DNA of 64,000 nucleotides from Bradyrhizobium sp. JYMT SZCCT0180 (GCF_018130165.1 NZ_JAFCLZ010000004.1:248001-312000), one strand, 5' to 3'. Counted from the first letter of the stretch, positions 49,794 through 59,376 are shown. Translations and numbers: made by a program. Notes: generated from the sequence alone by a model not told the origin.

Positions 49794-50930
49794 TTACCGC
49801 TTGATCTGCGCCTTCAGCGTATCCTCGACCACGCGGTCGAACGAAGACGCCTTCGGCGGCGCCTTGGCGCGCGCCTCGGCGACATATCTGTCGCGCTTCG
49901 CCACCAATGCGCCGAGTTTGTCGTTGAGCGCCTTGCGTTGGCTCATCTGCTTGTTGACTTCATCCATGCGCTGCTCGGGCTTCATGGCACGTAGATTGTC
50001 CGGCAGGTCTTCCTCCTTGATCGAGGAAAAGCTGCTGCGGCCAGCCGAAACGTCGGCGACCAGATCGCCGTCGCCGGTGACGGCTTCCGACGTCGCCTTG
50101 GAACGCTTGTTGATGTAGCTCGCCATTTCAGACGCCTGCGAGGGCGCTGCCGCGGCGACCTGCGACAATTGCTTTGTCTTGTCCTCGGTGCGCTTCTGCA
50201 TCGCCCGCGGTCCATAGGGGATCACGGTGCCGTTGATTTCGCGCTGCAGGATGATGATGTCCTCGTCGTACGGCGTTTCGATCACGACCACCTGTCCGCC
50301 GTCCTGCGGAATCGGAATGAAGCGGCCGTTGCCGTTCTGGGCGATGTCGCGCCACACCCGTTCGGTGTCGGCGGCGTTGCCGGCGAGCACCGCGTTGACG
50401 ATGATGTCCTTCTGTTTCGCCACTTTCAGCGTCACCGGATATTTGGTGTCCTGCGCGTAGTCCATGTGCGGCGGCGCATCGCCGACCAGGAACACGATCC
50501 GCCTGACGTCGCCGCCGTCGGTCCATTGCATCTTGTTGACGGCGATATCGAGCGCCTCGTTGACGCTTTCCGGCCAGTCGCCGCCGCCACGGGCCTTCAA
50601 CTCCAGGAGATTTGCGTAGAGATCCTGGATGTCGCGCGTGAGCTCGATCTTCCTGGTCACGTAGTCATCGCCGATGTCGCGGTAGGCGACGAGGCCCATA
50701 CGGATCTCGGCGTCGGGATTGGAATCGACGATCGCGGTCGCGATCGACCAGATCTTGCGCTTGGCGCCTTCGATCAGGCCGCCCATCGAGCCCGTGGTGT
50801 CCAGAACGAACGCGACTTCGACCGTGGGCTTGGCGATGGCCTGCGACAGGCCGGCGGAAAGGGGTAGGGTAGCGAGAGCGAATGCAAGTGAGCGAAGCGT
50901 GATGCCGTGAGCCCTGAAGCGTTGCTTCAT
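49794..50930 (-). CDS. Secreted von Willebrand factor A domain protein
   Basis: The 378-residue protein has a signal peptide (LRSLAFALATLPLSAGLSQA) and a vWA domain, from VEVAFVLDTTGSMGGLIEGA (MIDAS DxTGS) to VRRIVFLVGDAPPHMDYAQD, containing the other metal-site Asp/Thr in the loops. The C-terminal third is a charged helical region with AMKPEQRMDEVNKQMSQRKA. vWA proteins bind partner proteins through a divalent metal. GGAGAAACC precedes the ATG. It diverges from mmcB across an interval with a GGAACC-CA-GGTTCC dyad. Partner unknown. Confidence 0.9.
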   Translation of the reverse strand: MKQRFRAHGITLRSLAFALATLPLSAGLSQAIAKPTVEVAFVLDTTGSMGGLIEGAKRKIWSIATAIVDSNPDAEIRMGLVAYRDIGDDYVTRKIELTRDIQDLYANLLELKARGGGDWPESVNEALDIAVNKMQWTDGGDVRRIVFLVGDAPPHMDYAQDTKYPVTLKVAKQKDIIVNAVLAGNAADTERVWRDIAQNGNGRFIPIPQDGGQVVVIETPYDEDIIILQREINGTVIPYGPRAMQKRTEDKTKQLSQVAAAAPSQASEMASYINKRSKATSEAVTGDGDLVADVSAGRSSFSSIKEEDLPDNLRAMKPEQRMDEVNKQMSQRKALNDKLGALVAKRDRYVAEARAKAPPKASSFDRVVEDTLKAQIKR

Positions 50931-51088
50931 GGTTTCTCCTCCATGTGTTCCGTCCCTCGGAACCCAGGTTCCCTCGGCTTCGCGGTGGCGTGTGGTCCAA
51001 ATCAAGGCGCCTTGGGTACGAATTTGCGGCGCATTCCGCGCCGCACCCCCGGATGGCGATCGCCGCGGAATCGGATAGGCTAGGGACC

Positions 51089-51574
51089 ATGGAATCGCCC
51101 GCCCGCCAGGTCAGCCTCGTACCGCCGCCGGACCGCCGCCAGTCCGAGACCGCGCTCGCGATCGCGCGCGGCACCGCCAGGATGCTGCGAACACTGGGTT
51201 TTTCCTGCATCAGCGAATTGCCTTTGCCGTCCGGCCGGCGCGCCGATCTGGTGGCGCTGAACGAGAAAAGCGAGATATGGATCGTCGAGATCAAGTCGTC
51301 GGTGGAGGATTTGCGCGCCGACCAGAAATGGCAGGACTACCGGATGCATTGCGACCGGCTGTTCTTTGCCTTCACGCAGGATCTGCCGTGCGAGATTTTC
51401 CCTGAGGGCACCGGCCTGATTGTTGCCGATGCCTATGGCGCCCATCTGCACTGCGAGGCGCCCGAGCATCGCCTGTCCGCGCCGACCCGCAAACTGATGA
51501 CGGTGCGGTTCGCGATGGCCGCGGCGCAACGGATCAACCGGCTGGTCGATCCGCAGGGACATTCGGAGTTTTAG
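51089..51574 (+). CDS. mmcB: MmcB family DNA repair protein
   Basis: The 161-residue protein has the PD-(D/E)xK-type core GRRADLVALNEKSEIWIVEI (Asp, then the Glu-x-Lys of EIK) and TGLIVADAYGAHLHCEAPEH. MmcB is the alphaproteobacterial repair protein characterised in Caulobacter, where loss causes sensitivity to mitomycin C. The ATG at 51089 is preferred on length. It is next to a vWA gene (divergent) and a repeat. No LexA box (GTTC-N7-GTTC) is apparent upstream. Confidence 0.9.
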   Translation: MESPARQVSLVPPPDRRQSETALAIARGTARMLRTLGFSCISELPLPSGRRADLVALNEKSEIWIVEIKSSVEDLRADQKWQDYRMHCDRLFFAFTQDLPCEIFPEGTGLIVADAYGAHLHCEAPEHRLSAPTRKLMTVRFAMAAAQRINRLVDPQGHSEF

Positions 51575-51612
51575 CGGACGATCGGGTTAGGTTAGGGGAG
51601 GAGTGGAGCACT

Positions 51613-51748
51613 TCTCCCTCGCCCCGCTCTTGCGGGGAGAGGGTCGGGGTGAGGGGGTCTCTCCTCCATTTCGATCTATCGATGGACCTGTACCCCCTCA
51701 CCCGGATTGCTTCGCAATCCGACCTCTCCCCGCAAGCGGGGCGAGGTA
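51613..51748. repeat. Long palindromic intergenic repeat, copy 2 (inverted relative to copy 1)
   Basis: CTCCCTCGCCCCGCTCTTGC at the left and GACCTCTCCCCGCAAGCGGG at the right match, in reverse, the ends of the element at 3308-3444. The central ggtgaggggg / taccccctcaccc arms also correspond. The internal loop differs (GCTTCGCAATCC here for GCTCTTGCGATCC there). Confidence 0.85.
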
Positions 51749-51766
51749 AGAAAAGGAAGCTCCGCT

Positions 51767-52624
51767 CTACGCGGACTTGCCGTAATTATAGAATCCCTTG
51801 CCGGTCTTGCGGCCGAGATGGCCGGCGGCGACCATTTCCTTCAGCAGCGGCGCGGGCCGGTATTTCGGGTCGTTGAAGCCTTCATAGAACACCTCCATGA
51901 CGGACAGCATGGTGTCGAGGCCGACCATGTCGGCCAGCGCCAGCGGACCGATCGGATGGTTGCAACCGAGCTTCATGCCGGCGTCGAGATCCTCGGCGGT
52001 GGCGATGCCTTCCTGCAGCGCAAAGATCGCCTCATTGATCATCGGGCACAGGATGCGGTTGACCGCAAAGCCCGGGCTGTTTTTCGCCGTGATCGGCACC
52101 TTGCCGACGCGCTTTGCAAATTCTTCAGCCAGGGCGTGGGTGTCGTCAGACGTCTGCAAACCGCGGATCAACTCCAGCAGCGCCATCAGCGGCACCGGGT
52201 TGAAGAAGTGCATGCCGATGAAACGGTCCGGACGGTCGGTCGCCGCGGCCAGTTTCGTGATCGAGATCGAGGAAGTGTTGGTCGCGACGATCGCGCGCGG
52301 GTTCAGCGTCGCGCAAAGGTCTTTCAGGATCTTGATCTTCAAATCCTCCCGCTCGGTCGCGGCCTCGATCACGAGGTCGCAATTGGCAAGCTTTGAATTG
52401 TCCGTCGTCGCGGTGATGCGCGCCAACGCGGCTTGCCGGTCGGCATCGGTCATCTTCTGCTTGTTGACGAGGCGCTCCAGGCTGCCGGTCAGCGTCGCCA
52501 TCCCCCGCGCCACCGCGGCATCCGAAATGTCGATCATCGTCACCTTCAGCCCCGCCGCGGCACAGACCTGCGCGATGCCGTTACCCATCGTACCCGCCCC
52601 GATGATGCCAATTGTTTCAATCAT
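51767..52624 (-). CDS. hbdA: 3-hydroxybutyryl-CoA dehydrogenase
   Basis: The 285-residue protein is a classical Hbd/PaaH type: NAD motif [40 protein letters not shown], the active His in [20 protein letters not shown] with Glu in the ASN-type region, and the C-terminal domain [20 protein letters not shown] ending [11 protein letters not shown]. It oxidises (S)-3-hydroxybutyryl-CoA to acetoacetyl-CoA, or the reverse for PHB cycles, with NAD(P). In Bradyrhizobium this gene normally follows electron-transfer flavoprotein genes, but none is in the window. Confidence 0.93.
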   Translation of the reverse strand: MIETIGIIGAGTMGNGIAQVCAAAGLKVTMIDISDAAVARGMATLTGSLERLVNKQKMTDADRQAALARITATTDNSKLANCDLVIEAATEREDLKIKILKDLCATLNPRAIVATNTSSISITKLAAATDRPDRFIGMHFFNPVPLMALLELIRGLQTSDDTHALAEEFAKRVGKVPITAKNSPGFAVNRILCPMINEAIFALQEGIATAEDLDAGMKLGCNHPIGPLALADMVGLDTMLSVMEVFYEGFNDPKYRPAPLLKEMVAAGHLGRKTGKGFYNYGKSA

Positions 52625-52764
52625 AGCTTAGTGCCTCCATTGCTGAACGCCGGTACCCCAGGGATGCCGGCCTGCTTCAATCGCCGTTGATGACTCTCGT
52701 TAGCAGAGCGCGGCGCTCATCGGTAGCGAAACCAGCCAGGATTTTCCCACGGCGCCGACCGGCA

Positions 52765-54210
52765 TCATTTCACCCTTGCCGTGGCCGCGATCAGCTCCTT
52801 GCCGTCAGAGGTCCTGATCGTCAGCTCGACCTGTTCGGCGCTTCCACCTGCAGGAATCGGCGCAAAAATGCGATTGCCGTTTTTCGGGTCGGCCGTCACG
52901 GCATCGTCGAACAAGACGGCGTCGCCGCGTTTCATGATGATGCGCAGCGGTGCCACAGGTTCAATGCTGAAGAACTGAAGGCTGGCGCCGGACGCCTCGG
53001 CGACAAGATTGATCAGGATATTCGCGTTCGCATGCGTCACGTTGCTCATGCCGACGGTCGGGCTGTAAGTTTCCGGAATCGACACCTCGCTCCGCGCCGG
53101 AAACGCGGCGCTGTGGAAAAACTCGTCCGACACCCCCGCCCATAATTCGACATAAGGCCGCGCCGGGTTTGGATCCTTGCGCTGGTCGGTTTCGTTCGTG
53201 AACGAGGCAAATCCCCACGTCCACATTTTCAGGCCGCGCGTGATCGTGTTGTCCGCGATGCGGATGATTCCCTCTTCATTGTCGTGGTTGATCACGCCCC
53301 AGAAATTGCCGCCCTGCATGTCCGGCGCCGCATAGGCGATGCCCATCGTCGGCCAGTTCCTGAAGTAGCGCAGCTTTTCGAATCGGCGGGTGCCCACGCC
53401 GGCACCCGCGTCGCTCTCGGACAAATTCTTCGACCAGGCAGGTGTGCGGTAGGCCGCGATCGGCGCGATGATCTCGGCGCCGCCGGTGGTCCTCGGATTG
53501 TCCGGATCCGATCCCGGCGCCAGCGTCGTGCAGGTCCAGTACTCGTACGGGATTGTCTTGTCGCTTGGGTTCTTCAGCACCAGGCGTGCGTCGACCGCGG
53601 CACGATCGGCCTTCAGCGTCACAAAGTAAGTCGCTTCGATGCCGCTCGATCCTTTCCTGAATTTCCCCGGTGCTGCCGCATATTCGAAATTATCCGTCAG
53701 CGACATCGACACCGTCACTTCGTCGGCACTCTCTTTCACAACTTTGAAATCCCAGGGTTTCGACCACGTCCTGCCGTGCTCGGCATCCGGAAAGGTGGGA
53801 AAAATGCCGCCATACACCATCAGCCAGTCGTAATAGAAATTGCCTTCGTCCATTCCGTAGGGCACGCCGACTTCCGTGCGATATAGCTGTTCATGGCCGG
53901 TCGGCTTGTAGATGATGGAAAGAATGCGCCCGCCGAATTCGGGCAGCAGCACGACTTTCAGATAGCGGTTCTCGAGCACCCGGCCCTTGAACGCGCGATC
54001 GATGAAGGTGCTCTTGTCGAGCGACCCGTTGATGAAACCGTTCTGTTCGGTGGTCGCGTATTTGACGGTGCTCCAATGGATCGCCTGCTCACTGAGCGAC
54101 ACCCGGTCCGGCGCCGCCGACGCCGCAAGCGAGGCTTGAAATGTCCAGATCGCCGAAATCACGCCGGCCATGAAGCGGAGACTGATACGCGAGGAAGCAC
54201 CAATTGCCAT
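52765..54210 (-). CDS. Secreted DUF5107-like protein
   Basis: The 481-residue protein has a signal peptide (RFMAGVISAIWTFQASLAAS) and the DUF5107 pattern: ENRYLKVVLLPEFGGRILSI, YKPTGHEQLYRTEVGVPYG, NDFYYDWLMVYGGIFPTF-like segment and LKMWTWGFASFTNETDQRKD, with PYVELWAGVSDEFFHS later. The fold is galactose-mutarotase-like. Such proteins probably act on glycan or lipid-sugar; function unknown. It is the only large secreted carbohydrate-type protein here, with no operon partner. Confidence 0.8.
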   Translation of the reverse strand: MAIGASSRISLRFMAGVISAIWTFQASLAASAAPDRVSLSEQAIHWSTVKYATTEQNGFINGSLDKSTFIDRAFKGRVLENRYLKVVLLPEFGGRILSIIYKPTGHEQLYRTEVGVPYGMDEGNFYYDWLMVYGGIFPTFPDAEHGRTWSKPWDFKVVKESADEVTVSMSLTDNFEYAAAPGKFRKGSSGIEATYFVTLKADRAAVDARLVLKNPSDKTIPYEYWTCTTLAPGSDPDNPRTTGGAEIIAPIAAYRTPAWSKNLSESDAGAGVGTRRFEKLRYFRNWPTMGIAYAAPDMQGGNFWGVINHDNEEGIIRIADNTITRGLKMWTWGFASFTNETDQRKDPNPARPYVELWAGVSDEFFHSAAFPARSEVSIPETYSPTVGMSNVTHANANILINLVAEASGASLQFFSIEPVAPLRIIMKRGDAVLFDDAVTADPKNGNRIFAPIPAGGSAEQVELTIRTSDGKELIAATARVK

Positions 54211-54352
54211 TGACGTGGCCTTCGACTGACCGGGCGATCCTATCGCGCAGCGGCCGGTTTGTTGAGGCGATTAGGAGCGATTTCTCGTGCCGGCTCGAAG
54301 TATTCCACTTCGTGCCAGGCTCGCGGCAACGCTGTCGCCGCCGCGTTCCGCT

Positions 54353-54916
54353 TCAAATGCAAAGGCTGAGTATCTTGATGCGGCAGTCGCTTGATTTTGG
54401 CCGGGATGCGGGAGCGGCGTCACGTTTCACAGCAACAAGCGGCTCCGCCTCTTTCTTGTTCTTGCCCTTGGGGCGCTTCGGCTCGTAATCGCCGGCGATC
54501 ACCATGGCCCAGTAGGTGCGCTTGCCGCTGGCGTCTCTCGCGCTCGCGATCCCGACGCGTGACGCATTCTGCAACAGCAGGTTCTTGCGGTGCCCGGAGG
54601 AGTCGATCCACTGGCCGAGCGTCTTCTCGAAACTCTCGTATCCATAGGCAATGTTCTCGGCGGCGCGACCCGCACCCGCCGGCGCGACCCGCTTGGTGAA
54701 CGGGCCGAGTACATCGTGGCTAAGCTCATTCTTCGCCGCCATCGCTCGCGCCTGATCCATCGCGATGCGGTCGAGGGTCGCATCGCGCACGACGCGGACC
54801 TGGCCATGCTTGAGCCGAAAGCCGGAGATCAGGTCAGCCGGCGACTCGGCGGCCATCGCTGGCGCGGCCAGCAGCAAAACGCCTGCGGCCAGTACGCCAA
54901 AGGCGCAACGTGTCAT
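54353..54916 (-). CDS. Secreted CAP/SCP (PR-1 type) domain protein
   Basis: The 187-residue protein has a signal peptide (FGVLAAGVLLLAAPAMAAES) and a bacterial CAP domain: LDRIAMDQARAMAAKNELSH, AAENIAYGYESFEKTLGQWI, DSSGHRKNLLLQNASRVGIA and YWAMVIAGDYEP. His and Glu of the CAP cavity are present (LSHD, AENIA, GHRKN). A Lys-rich tail follows. The ATG at 54916 has GGGGGAC upstream. CAP proteins bind lipids or act as proteases in some systems; role here unknown. Confidence 0.9.
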   Translation of the reverse strand: MTRCAFGVLAAGVLLLAAPAMAAESPADLISGFRLKHGQVRVVRDATLDRIAMDQARAMAAKNELSHDVLGPFTKRVAPAGAGRAAENIAYGYESFEKTLGQWIDSSGHRKNLLLQNASRVGIASARDASGKRTYWAMVIAGDYEPKRPKGKNKKEAEPLVAVKRDAAPASRPKSSDCRIKILSLCI

Positions 54917-55055
54917 CGTCCCCCAAATACCCATTGTTCAATAAACCGGCGCCATATCTGGCTGCTTATCCATCGTCAATGTGGACGACTCAAGGCACGG
55001 GGTATGTATTCCCCGCATGTGACCGACAGCGCGCGGTTTGCAGGCAATCGCCTCC

Positions 55056-55415
55056 TCAGCCGCAGTTCCAGACCGCTCCGACCGGCGTCCGCGTCCAGCA
55101 AGGACCAAAACTGCCGCCATTGTAGCGGCCGCCGTAAAAGCCGGGCCGGCCGAAATAGTGCCAGGCGCCGTCGTACCCGTAATAACTTGGGACCGGATCG
55201 ATATACCAGGGCCGCTGGTTGCGACGCGCCGCGCGCAAAACCGCGGCTCTCTGGGTGTAAGCCGGGCGGCTGTTGTTCGGCGGCTGATGATAGCCCGGCA
55301 GGAAGCCGTAGCCCTGCCAGCGTGGCGCCGGCCGCTTATGAGCCGGGGCAGCCGGCGCGACGACCGGCAGGAGTGAAAGGACGACAGCAATCAATGCAAA
55401 CACGAAGCGCGACAT
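55056..55415 (-). CDS. Small secreted Tyr/Arg/Gly-rich protein
   Basis: The 119-residue product starts with a signal peptide (MSRFVFALIAVVLSLLPVVA...APAHKR) and has a mature region of Pro, Tyr, Arg and Gly, for example YGFLPGYHQPPNNSRPAYTQ, PWYIDPVPSYYGYDG and GPCWTRTPVGAVWNCG. One Cys pair at the end may form a disulfide. It looks like a periplasmic structural protein; similar ones are frequent in Bradyrhizobium. Function unknown. Confidence 0.75.
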   Translation of the reverse strand: MSRFVFALIAVVLSLLPVVAPAAPAHKRPAPRWQGYGFLPGYHQPPNNSRPAYTQRAAVLRAARRNQRPWYIDPVPSYYGYDGAWHYFGRPGFYGGRYNGGSFGPCWTRTPVGAVWNCG

Positions 55416-55679
55416 GAGCGCACCATAGACGGACGGCTGTTAGGAGGCGATTCAAATCTAAGTGCACGGTCCAGCGCGACTTTTTCCCGTTTGCTTGCGA
55501 GCGGCTGCTTTGCGCCAACAGCGACTATTCCCCTCAGCGGACATTGCGCCGCCGTATTTCAGCTCAACTGGGCCGGTTCTCGCTCGCCTCTTCGCCTCGA
55601 AGTGCTAGAATTTGGTGTGCTGGGGGTTTGCAATGCTCAGCGCCGATCGGCGCCGGCTCACTCATAAGGGAGCGTGATC

Positions 55680-56117
55680 ATGGCGAATGTAATCGATATC
55701 GCAAAGGCCGCAGTCATCGCATACAACGAAAAGGACTGGAGCAAGGCCAGGGACATCCTGGCTGCCAACGCCGTGTACGACGAGAAGGGAACGAACCGTC
55801 GCATCAAGGGCGCCGGCGAGATCATCGAGGCCTGGCAGGGCTGGGCCAAGGCCTTCCCCGATTCGAAAGCCACATTCGTGCGCGAGTTCGCAAGCGGGGA
55901 CACCGCGGTCCTCGAGCTTGTGTGGAAAGGCACTCACACGGGCCCGCTACAGACACCGGCAGGTACCATTCCGCCTTCGAACAAGCGGATCGAGGTGCCG
56001 GCCTGCCAGATCGTCCAGGTCGAGGGTGGTAAGGCCAAGAGCGCCGCGCACTACTTCGACCTTCTGACGATGCTCGCGCAGATCGGTGCCAGTGGAGCGG
56101 TAAAGACTGCCGCGTGA
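55680..56117 (+). CDS. SnoaL-like/NTF2-fold protein
   Basis: The 145-residue protein has the NTF2-like pattern: AVIAYNEKDWSKARDILAAN, AVYDEKGTNRRIKGAGEIIE, AWQGWAKAFPDSKATFVREF and KAKSAAHYFDLLTMLAQIG. This is a predicted SnoaL-like polyketide-cyclase/isomerase fold, without an identifiable catalytic set. AAGGGAG precedes the ATG at 55680. It is convergent with the SDR gene at 56305. Confidence 0.85.
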   Translation: MANVIDIAKAAVIAYNEKDWSKARDILAANAVYDEKGTNRRIKGAGEIIEAWQGWAKAFPDSKATFVREFASGDTAVLELVWKGTHTGPLQTPAGTIPPSNKRIEVPACQIVQVEGGKAKSAAHYFDLLTMLAQIGASGAVKTAA

Positions 56118-56304
56118 AGGCAAGGCCGTTCCGTCCAATTGGAGAAGCCCGCCGGCATGAACCGGCGGGCGCACGAAGGACGACGATCGAAGCCAGGCTC
56201 ATCCGCAGACTCGGGCAGCACCACGATCGGCGAACTCGTCGGCACTGCCGGACTCGGCGCGCCATGATCGTGCCGACGGACTTTCAGTAGAACCTCGCTG
56301 TGCC

Positions 56305-57075
56305 CTACGCCGCGAAATACCCGCCGTCGACGACCTGCGACGCGCCGGTCATGAACGACGCCTTGTCGGAGCACATCCAGACCACGGCTTCGGCGATCTC
56401 CTCGGGCACGCCCATGCGGTTCATCGGCACCTTCGCCAAGGTGGCATCGAGCCGCGTCTCCACCACCTCTTTGGTCATGGGTGTGGTGATATAGCCGGGA
56501 TTGACGCAGTTCACGCGGATGCCGTCCTGCGCATATTCGATCGCCGCGGTCTTCGTCAGCCCAACCACGCCGTGCTTTGCCGCCACATAGTGCCCGGATG
56601 TCGCCAGACCGATCAGCCCGGCGATCGAGGCGGTGTTGACGATAGCGCCGCCACCGCCTTGCGCCAGCATCTGCACGATCTCGTGCTTCATGCAGAGCCA
56701 CACGCCGGTGAGGTTGATCGCGAGCATGGTGTCGAACGAGATCTGGCTGAGTTCGTGCAGGCGCTGGCGTCCGGGGCCAACCGATCCGCCCGCAACGCCG
56801 GCATTGTTGAAGGCGCAGTCGATCCGTCCATAGGCCGCCACGGTGCGCGCGATCATCGCGGCAACGTCGGCTTCCGCGGTGACGTCGCCGCCGATCGCAA
56901 TGGCCTGACCGCCGGCCGCGTTGATCAGGGCGACGGTGCCGGCCGCGCTTTCCTCGGTGCGGTCGGCCACCGCCACCCGCGCACCCTCGCGCGCCATTGC
57001 CAGCGACGTCGCGCGCCCGATGCCCGAAGCGCCGCCCGTCACCAGCGCCACCTTGCGCTCAAGAATGCCTGCCAT
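56305..57075 (-). CDS. Short-chain dehydrogenase/reductase
   Basis: The 256-residue protein has the NAD motif TGGASGIGRATSLAMAREGA, NNAGVAGGSVGPG, catalytic Ser in IVNTASIAGLIGLATSG, YVAAKHG with Tyr and Lys, and the end TGASQVVDGGYFAA. Fits the FabG/levodione-reductase-like class. GGGAGAAAAC precedes the ATG. Divergent from the SDR at 57396; the 320 bp between hold both promoters and nothing else I can see. Confidence 0.92.
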   Translation of the reverse strand: MAGILERKVALVTGGASGIGRATSLAMAREGARVAVADRTEESAAGTVALINAAGGQAIAIGGDVTAEADVAAMIARTVAAYGRIDCAFNNAGVAGGSVGPGRQRLHELSQISFDTMLAINLTGVWLCMKHEIVQMLAQGGGGAIVNTASIAGLIGLATSGHYVAAKHGVVGLTKTAAIEYAQDGIRVNCVNPGYITTPMTKEVVETRLDATLAKVPMNRMGVPEEIAEAVVWMCSDKASFMTGASQVVDGGYFAA

Positions 57076-57395
57076 GTCTGTTTTCTCCCTCTACTGACGC
57101 CCGTTGAGAATGGGCTGGAATTGGCGGCGTTCGCATTTTCTGCCGATGCGCGCCCGCGGCTTCAGCTATGGCACGATTTTCGTCCGCATGCCTGCATGCC
57201 TCCCGTCGGACTCTGCATCGCTCGGTGGATCGGGCTTGTCGGCGAGATGACGAGCACCGGTAGTTGTGGTCTACCTGTCGCGGCACAGTGAGCCTTGAAG
57301 GCAAAAAAATCCGGCATCGACGCCGGCGTCTGTGATTGTTCCTTGCCAGCGGCCGGGTGGCGCTCGGGCTGGCATCAAGAAGGGTGGATCATTTG
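57076..57395. promoter_or_regulatory. Divergent promoter region between two SDR genes
   Basis: The 320 bp separates two SDR genes pointing apart and should contain both promoters. A T/A-poor stretch with no clear -35/-10 pair is present, and no palindrome stands out. Confidence 0.35.
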
Positions 57396-58154
57396 ATGGC
57401 TGCAATCTATCCAGATCTCGAGGGCAAGTCTGTCCTGGTCACGGGCGGTGGGTCGGGGATAGGCGCGTCGATCGTGCGTGCCTTCGCGCGGCAGAAGGCC
57501 AAAGTCGGCTTTCTGGACATCGCCAGAGACCCTTCGACACGGTTGGTCGATGAACTCGCTTCACAGGGCTTTGCAGTCCGATATGAATATTGCGATGTGA
57601 CCAACATCGATCATTTGCGCGCCGCGATCGGCCGGATCAGGGCCGGCAATGGGCCGATTCGCGTGTTGATCAACAACGCGGCGCATGATGACCGGCATTC
57701 GGTCGAGAGCGTCACGCCCGAATATTGGGACGACAGAATTGCCGTCAACCTGAAGCACCAGTTCTTTGCCGCTCAAGCCGTCCTGCCGGACATGCAGGCC
57801 GAGAAAGACGGCGCTATCGTCAATTTCGGATCGATCTCCTGGATGACCGCGCAAGGCGGGATGCCGGTGTACACCGCTTCGAAGTCGGCCGTACTTGGAT
57901 TGACGCGCGGGCTCGCTCGCGATTACGGCGCCTGGAATATCCGCGTCAACGCCGTCGTTCCCGGCTGGATCATGACGGAGCGTCAGATCGAAAAATGGGT
58001 GACGCCGCAAGGCGAGGCCGACCTGATGAAGGCGCAGTGCCTGAAGCGCAAACTCTATCCGGACGACATCTCCCGGGTCGTGGTGTTCCTGGCCTCGGAA
58101 GAAGCGAGCGCGTGCACCAGCCAGCACTATGTCGTCGACGGTGGGAGAACGTGA
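57396..58154 (+). CDS. Short-chain dehydrogenase/reductase
   Basis: The 252-residue protein starts MAAIYPDLEGKSVLVTGGGS and shows GGGSGIGASIVRAFARQ (NAD motif), VLINNAAHDDRHSV (NNA form), catalytic Ser in IVNFGSISWMTAQGGMPVY, YTASKSAVLGL and a C-terminal CTSQHYVVDGGRT. It resembles sugar dehydrogenases and related oxidoreductases. ATG at 57396 was chosen over an upstream frame extension because the fold starts there. It ends 28 bp before the convergent maturase gene and is not part of that cassette. Confidence 0.9.
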   Translation: MAAIYPDLEGKSVLVTGGGSGIGASIVRAFARQKAKVGFLDIARDPSTRLVDELASQGFAVRYEYCDVTNIDHLRAAIGRIRAGNGPIRVLINNAAHDDRHSVESVTPEYWDDRIAVNLKHQFFAAQAVLPDMQAEKDGAIVNFGSISWMTAQGGMPVYTASKSAVLGLTRGLARDYGAWNIRVNAVVPGWIMTERQIEKWVTPQGEADLMKAQCLKRKLYPDDISRVVVFLASEEASACTSQHYVVDGGRT

Positions 58155-58182
58155 AGGACGATTTTGAGCCAGGCGTATCTGT

Positions 58183-59376
58183 CTAGGCGCCAGCCAGGGC
58201 GTCGCGCACGTCGAGGCGTTCCCCGTCCGGTTTGCTGACGTACAGGTGGTTAGCCAGCACCGATTGCATGTTCTCAAACATCGAATAGAGGTCGTCACAA
58301 TAGACTGACGGATTGTCGTAGCCGTTCGTTTTGGAAAAACGATGCGGAAGATAGCCGCCGCCGCAGGCGTTCATGAATTTGCATTGCTGGCATTTCGCGG
58401 CAAGTTGGATGGAAGCGTCGCGCGCGGCTTTCCAGCGCGGCTCGTTCCTGACGTCGTCGATCGCATGCTCGAAAATGTTGAATTTCGTTCGCGTGACGCC
58501 GTCGCCGGCAATCCGCAACACATCGTGCGCCTCGACGGAACCGTCGGTCATGACGGTGCAGAGTTCGATGGGTTTGTAGCCGACGCCCTCGGTCGGCGAA
58601 TTGTTGCCGAGCATAGCGGTGATCATGTCGCTGATGATCCGGATGTCGGCCGTGGGTTTGGTTCGGTTGGCCTCCAGCCACAGGTCGAACAGGCCGTTGT
58701 AGAACGAACCAACGGATGCAGGGGTCTCATCCACCGTGGCATCGGGGATCATGATGTCGTAGCTGGTAATTCCGCATTCCGCGAAAAACTCGACATATTG
58801 CTTTGGCGGGTAAGCGGGATTGCAGACGGCGAGGGCGGTCATGCCGATGTCGCGCGATGCAAGCATCCGTGCGGCCCGTTCCGCCGCGGCGTGGGTGCCG
58901 GTGCCCTGAAACGTCTTGCGGTGAATGTCGTGAATGTGTTCGGGCCCATCCAGGCTGATCGCGACCGAAATGTTGCGAGCCTCGAAACAGTCCAGCCATT
59001 CATCGTCGATCAGCACGCCGTTGGTAGTCACCGCGATCGGTACGTCGCAGCCGGTTCGTGACGAGATGCCTTCGCAGGCCTCGGCAATACGGTGAAAATT
59101 TTCGACTCCCCACAGCAGGGGTTCGCCGCCGTGCAGAATGATCGGGAAATCGACGAGGGAATACCTGGCGACGTGCTCTTCGATGCGCAGCAACAATTGC
59201 TGCAGCACTTCGTCGCTCATCAGCTTCGGCTTGTCATAAACCGCCGCGTCGCGAAACCAGTAGCAATAGGAGCAGTCGATGTTGCATCGTGATGCAACCT
59301 TCACAAGCAGCTGCGAGATCGGCTGCTCCTTGAAGCCCAAAGCATCTGGCAAAGGGTGAGTATCGTCAGCCGACAT
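58183..59376 (-). CDS. grrM: Radical SAM/SPASM peptide maturase, GrrM-like
   Basis: The 397-residue product has a radical SAM core opened by the motif RCNIDCSYCYWFRD (C-x3-C-x2-C at about residues 31, 35 and 38), then FPIILHGGEPLLWGVENFHR and VTTNGVLIDDEWLDCFEARN. The C-terminal SPASM domain has CTVMTDGSVEAHDVLRIAGD and CQQCKFMNACGGGYLPHRFS with a later Cys in PSVYCDDLYSMF, enough for two more Fe-S clusters. This pattern is that of rSAM/SPASM enzymes of the GRRM type, which modify Gly-rich repeat peptides. The ATG at 59376 lacks a good Shine-Dalgarno; GTG or TTG starts up to 59412 are possible. It lies 60 bp after the peptide gene and is surely in its operon. Confidence 0.85.
   Translation of the reverse strand: MSADDTHPLPDALGFKEQPISQLLVKVASRCNIDCSYCYWFRDAAVYDKPKLMSDEVLQQLLLRIEEHVARYSLVDFPIILHGGEPLLWGVENFHRIAEACEGISSRTGCDVPIAVTTNGVLIDDEWLDCFEARNISVAISLDGPEHIHDIHRKTFQGTGTHAAAERAARMLASRDIGMTALAVCNPAYPPKQYVEFFAECGITSYDIMIPDATVDETPASVGSFYNGLFDLWLEANRTKPTADIRIISDMITAMLGNNSPTEGVGYKPIELCTVMTDGSVEAHDVLRIAGDGVTRTKFNIFEHAIDDVRNEPRWKAARDASIQLAAKCQQCKFMNACGGGYLPHRFSKTNGYDNPSVYCDDLYSMFENMQSVLANHLYVSKPDGERLDVRDALAGA

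Noticed and set aside
57396..58154. SDR as a member of the GrrM-like cassette
   Set aside because: It is convergent with the maturase, ends 28 bp from it, and does not share a promoter with the peptide gene.
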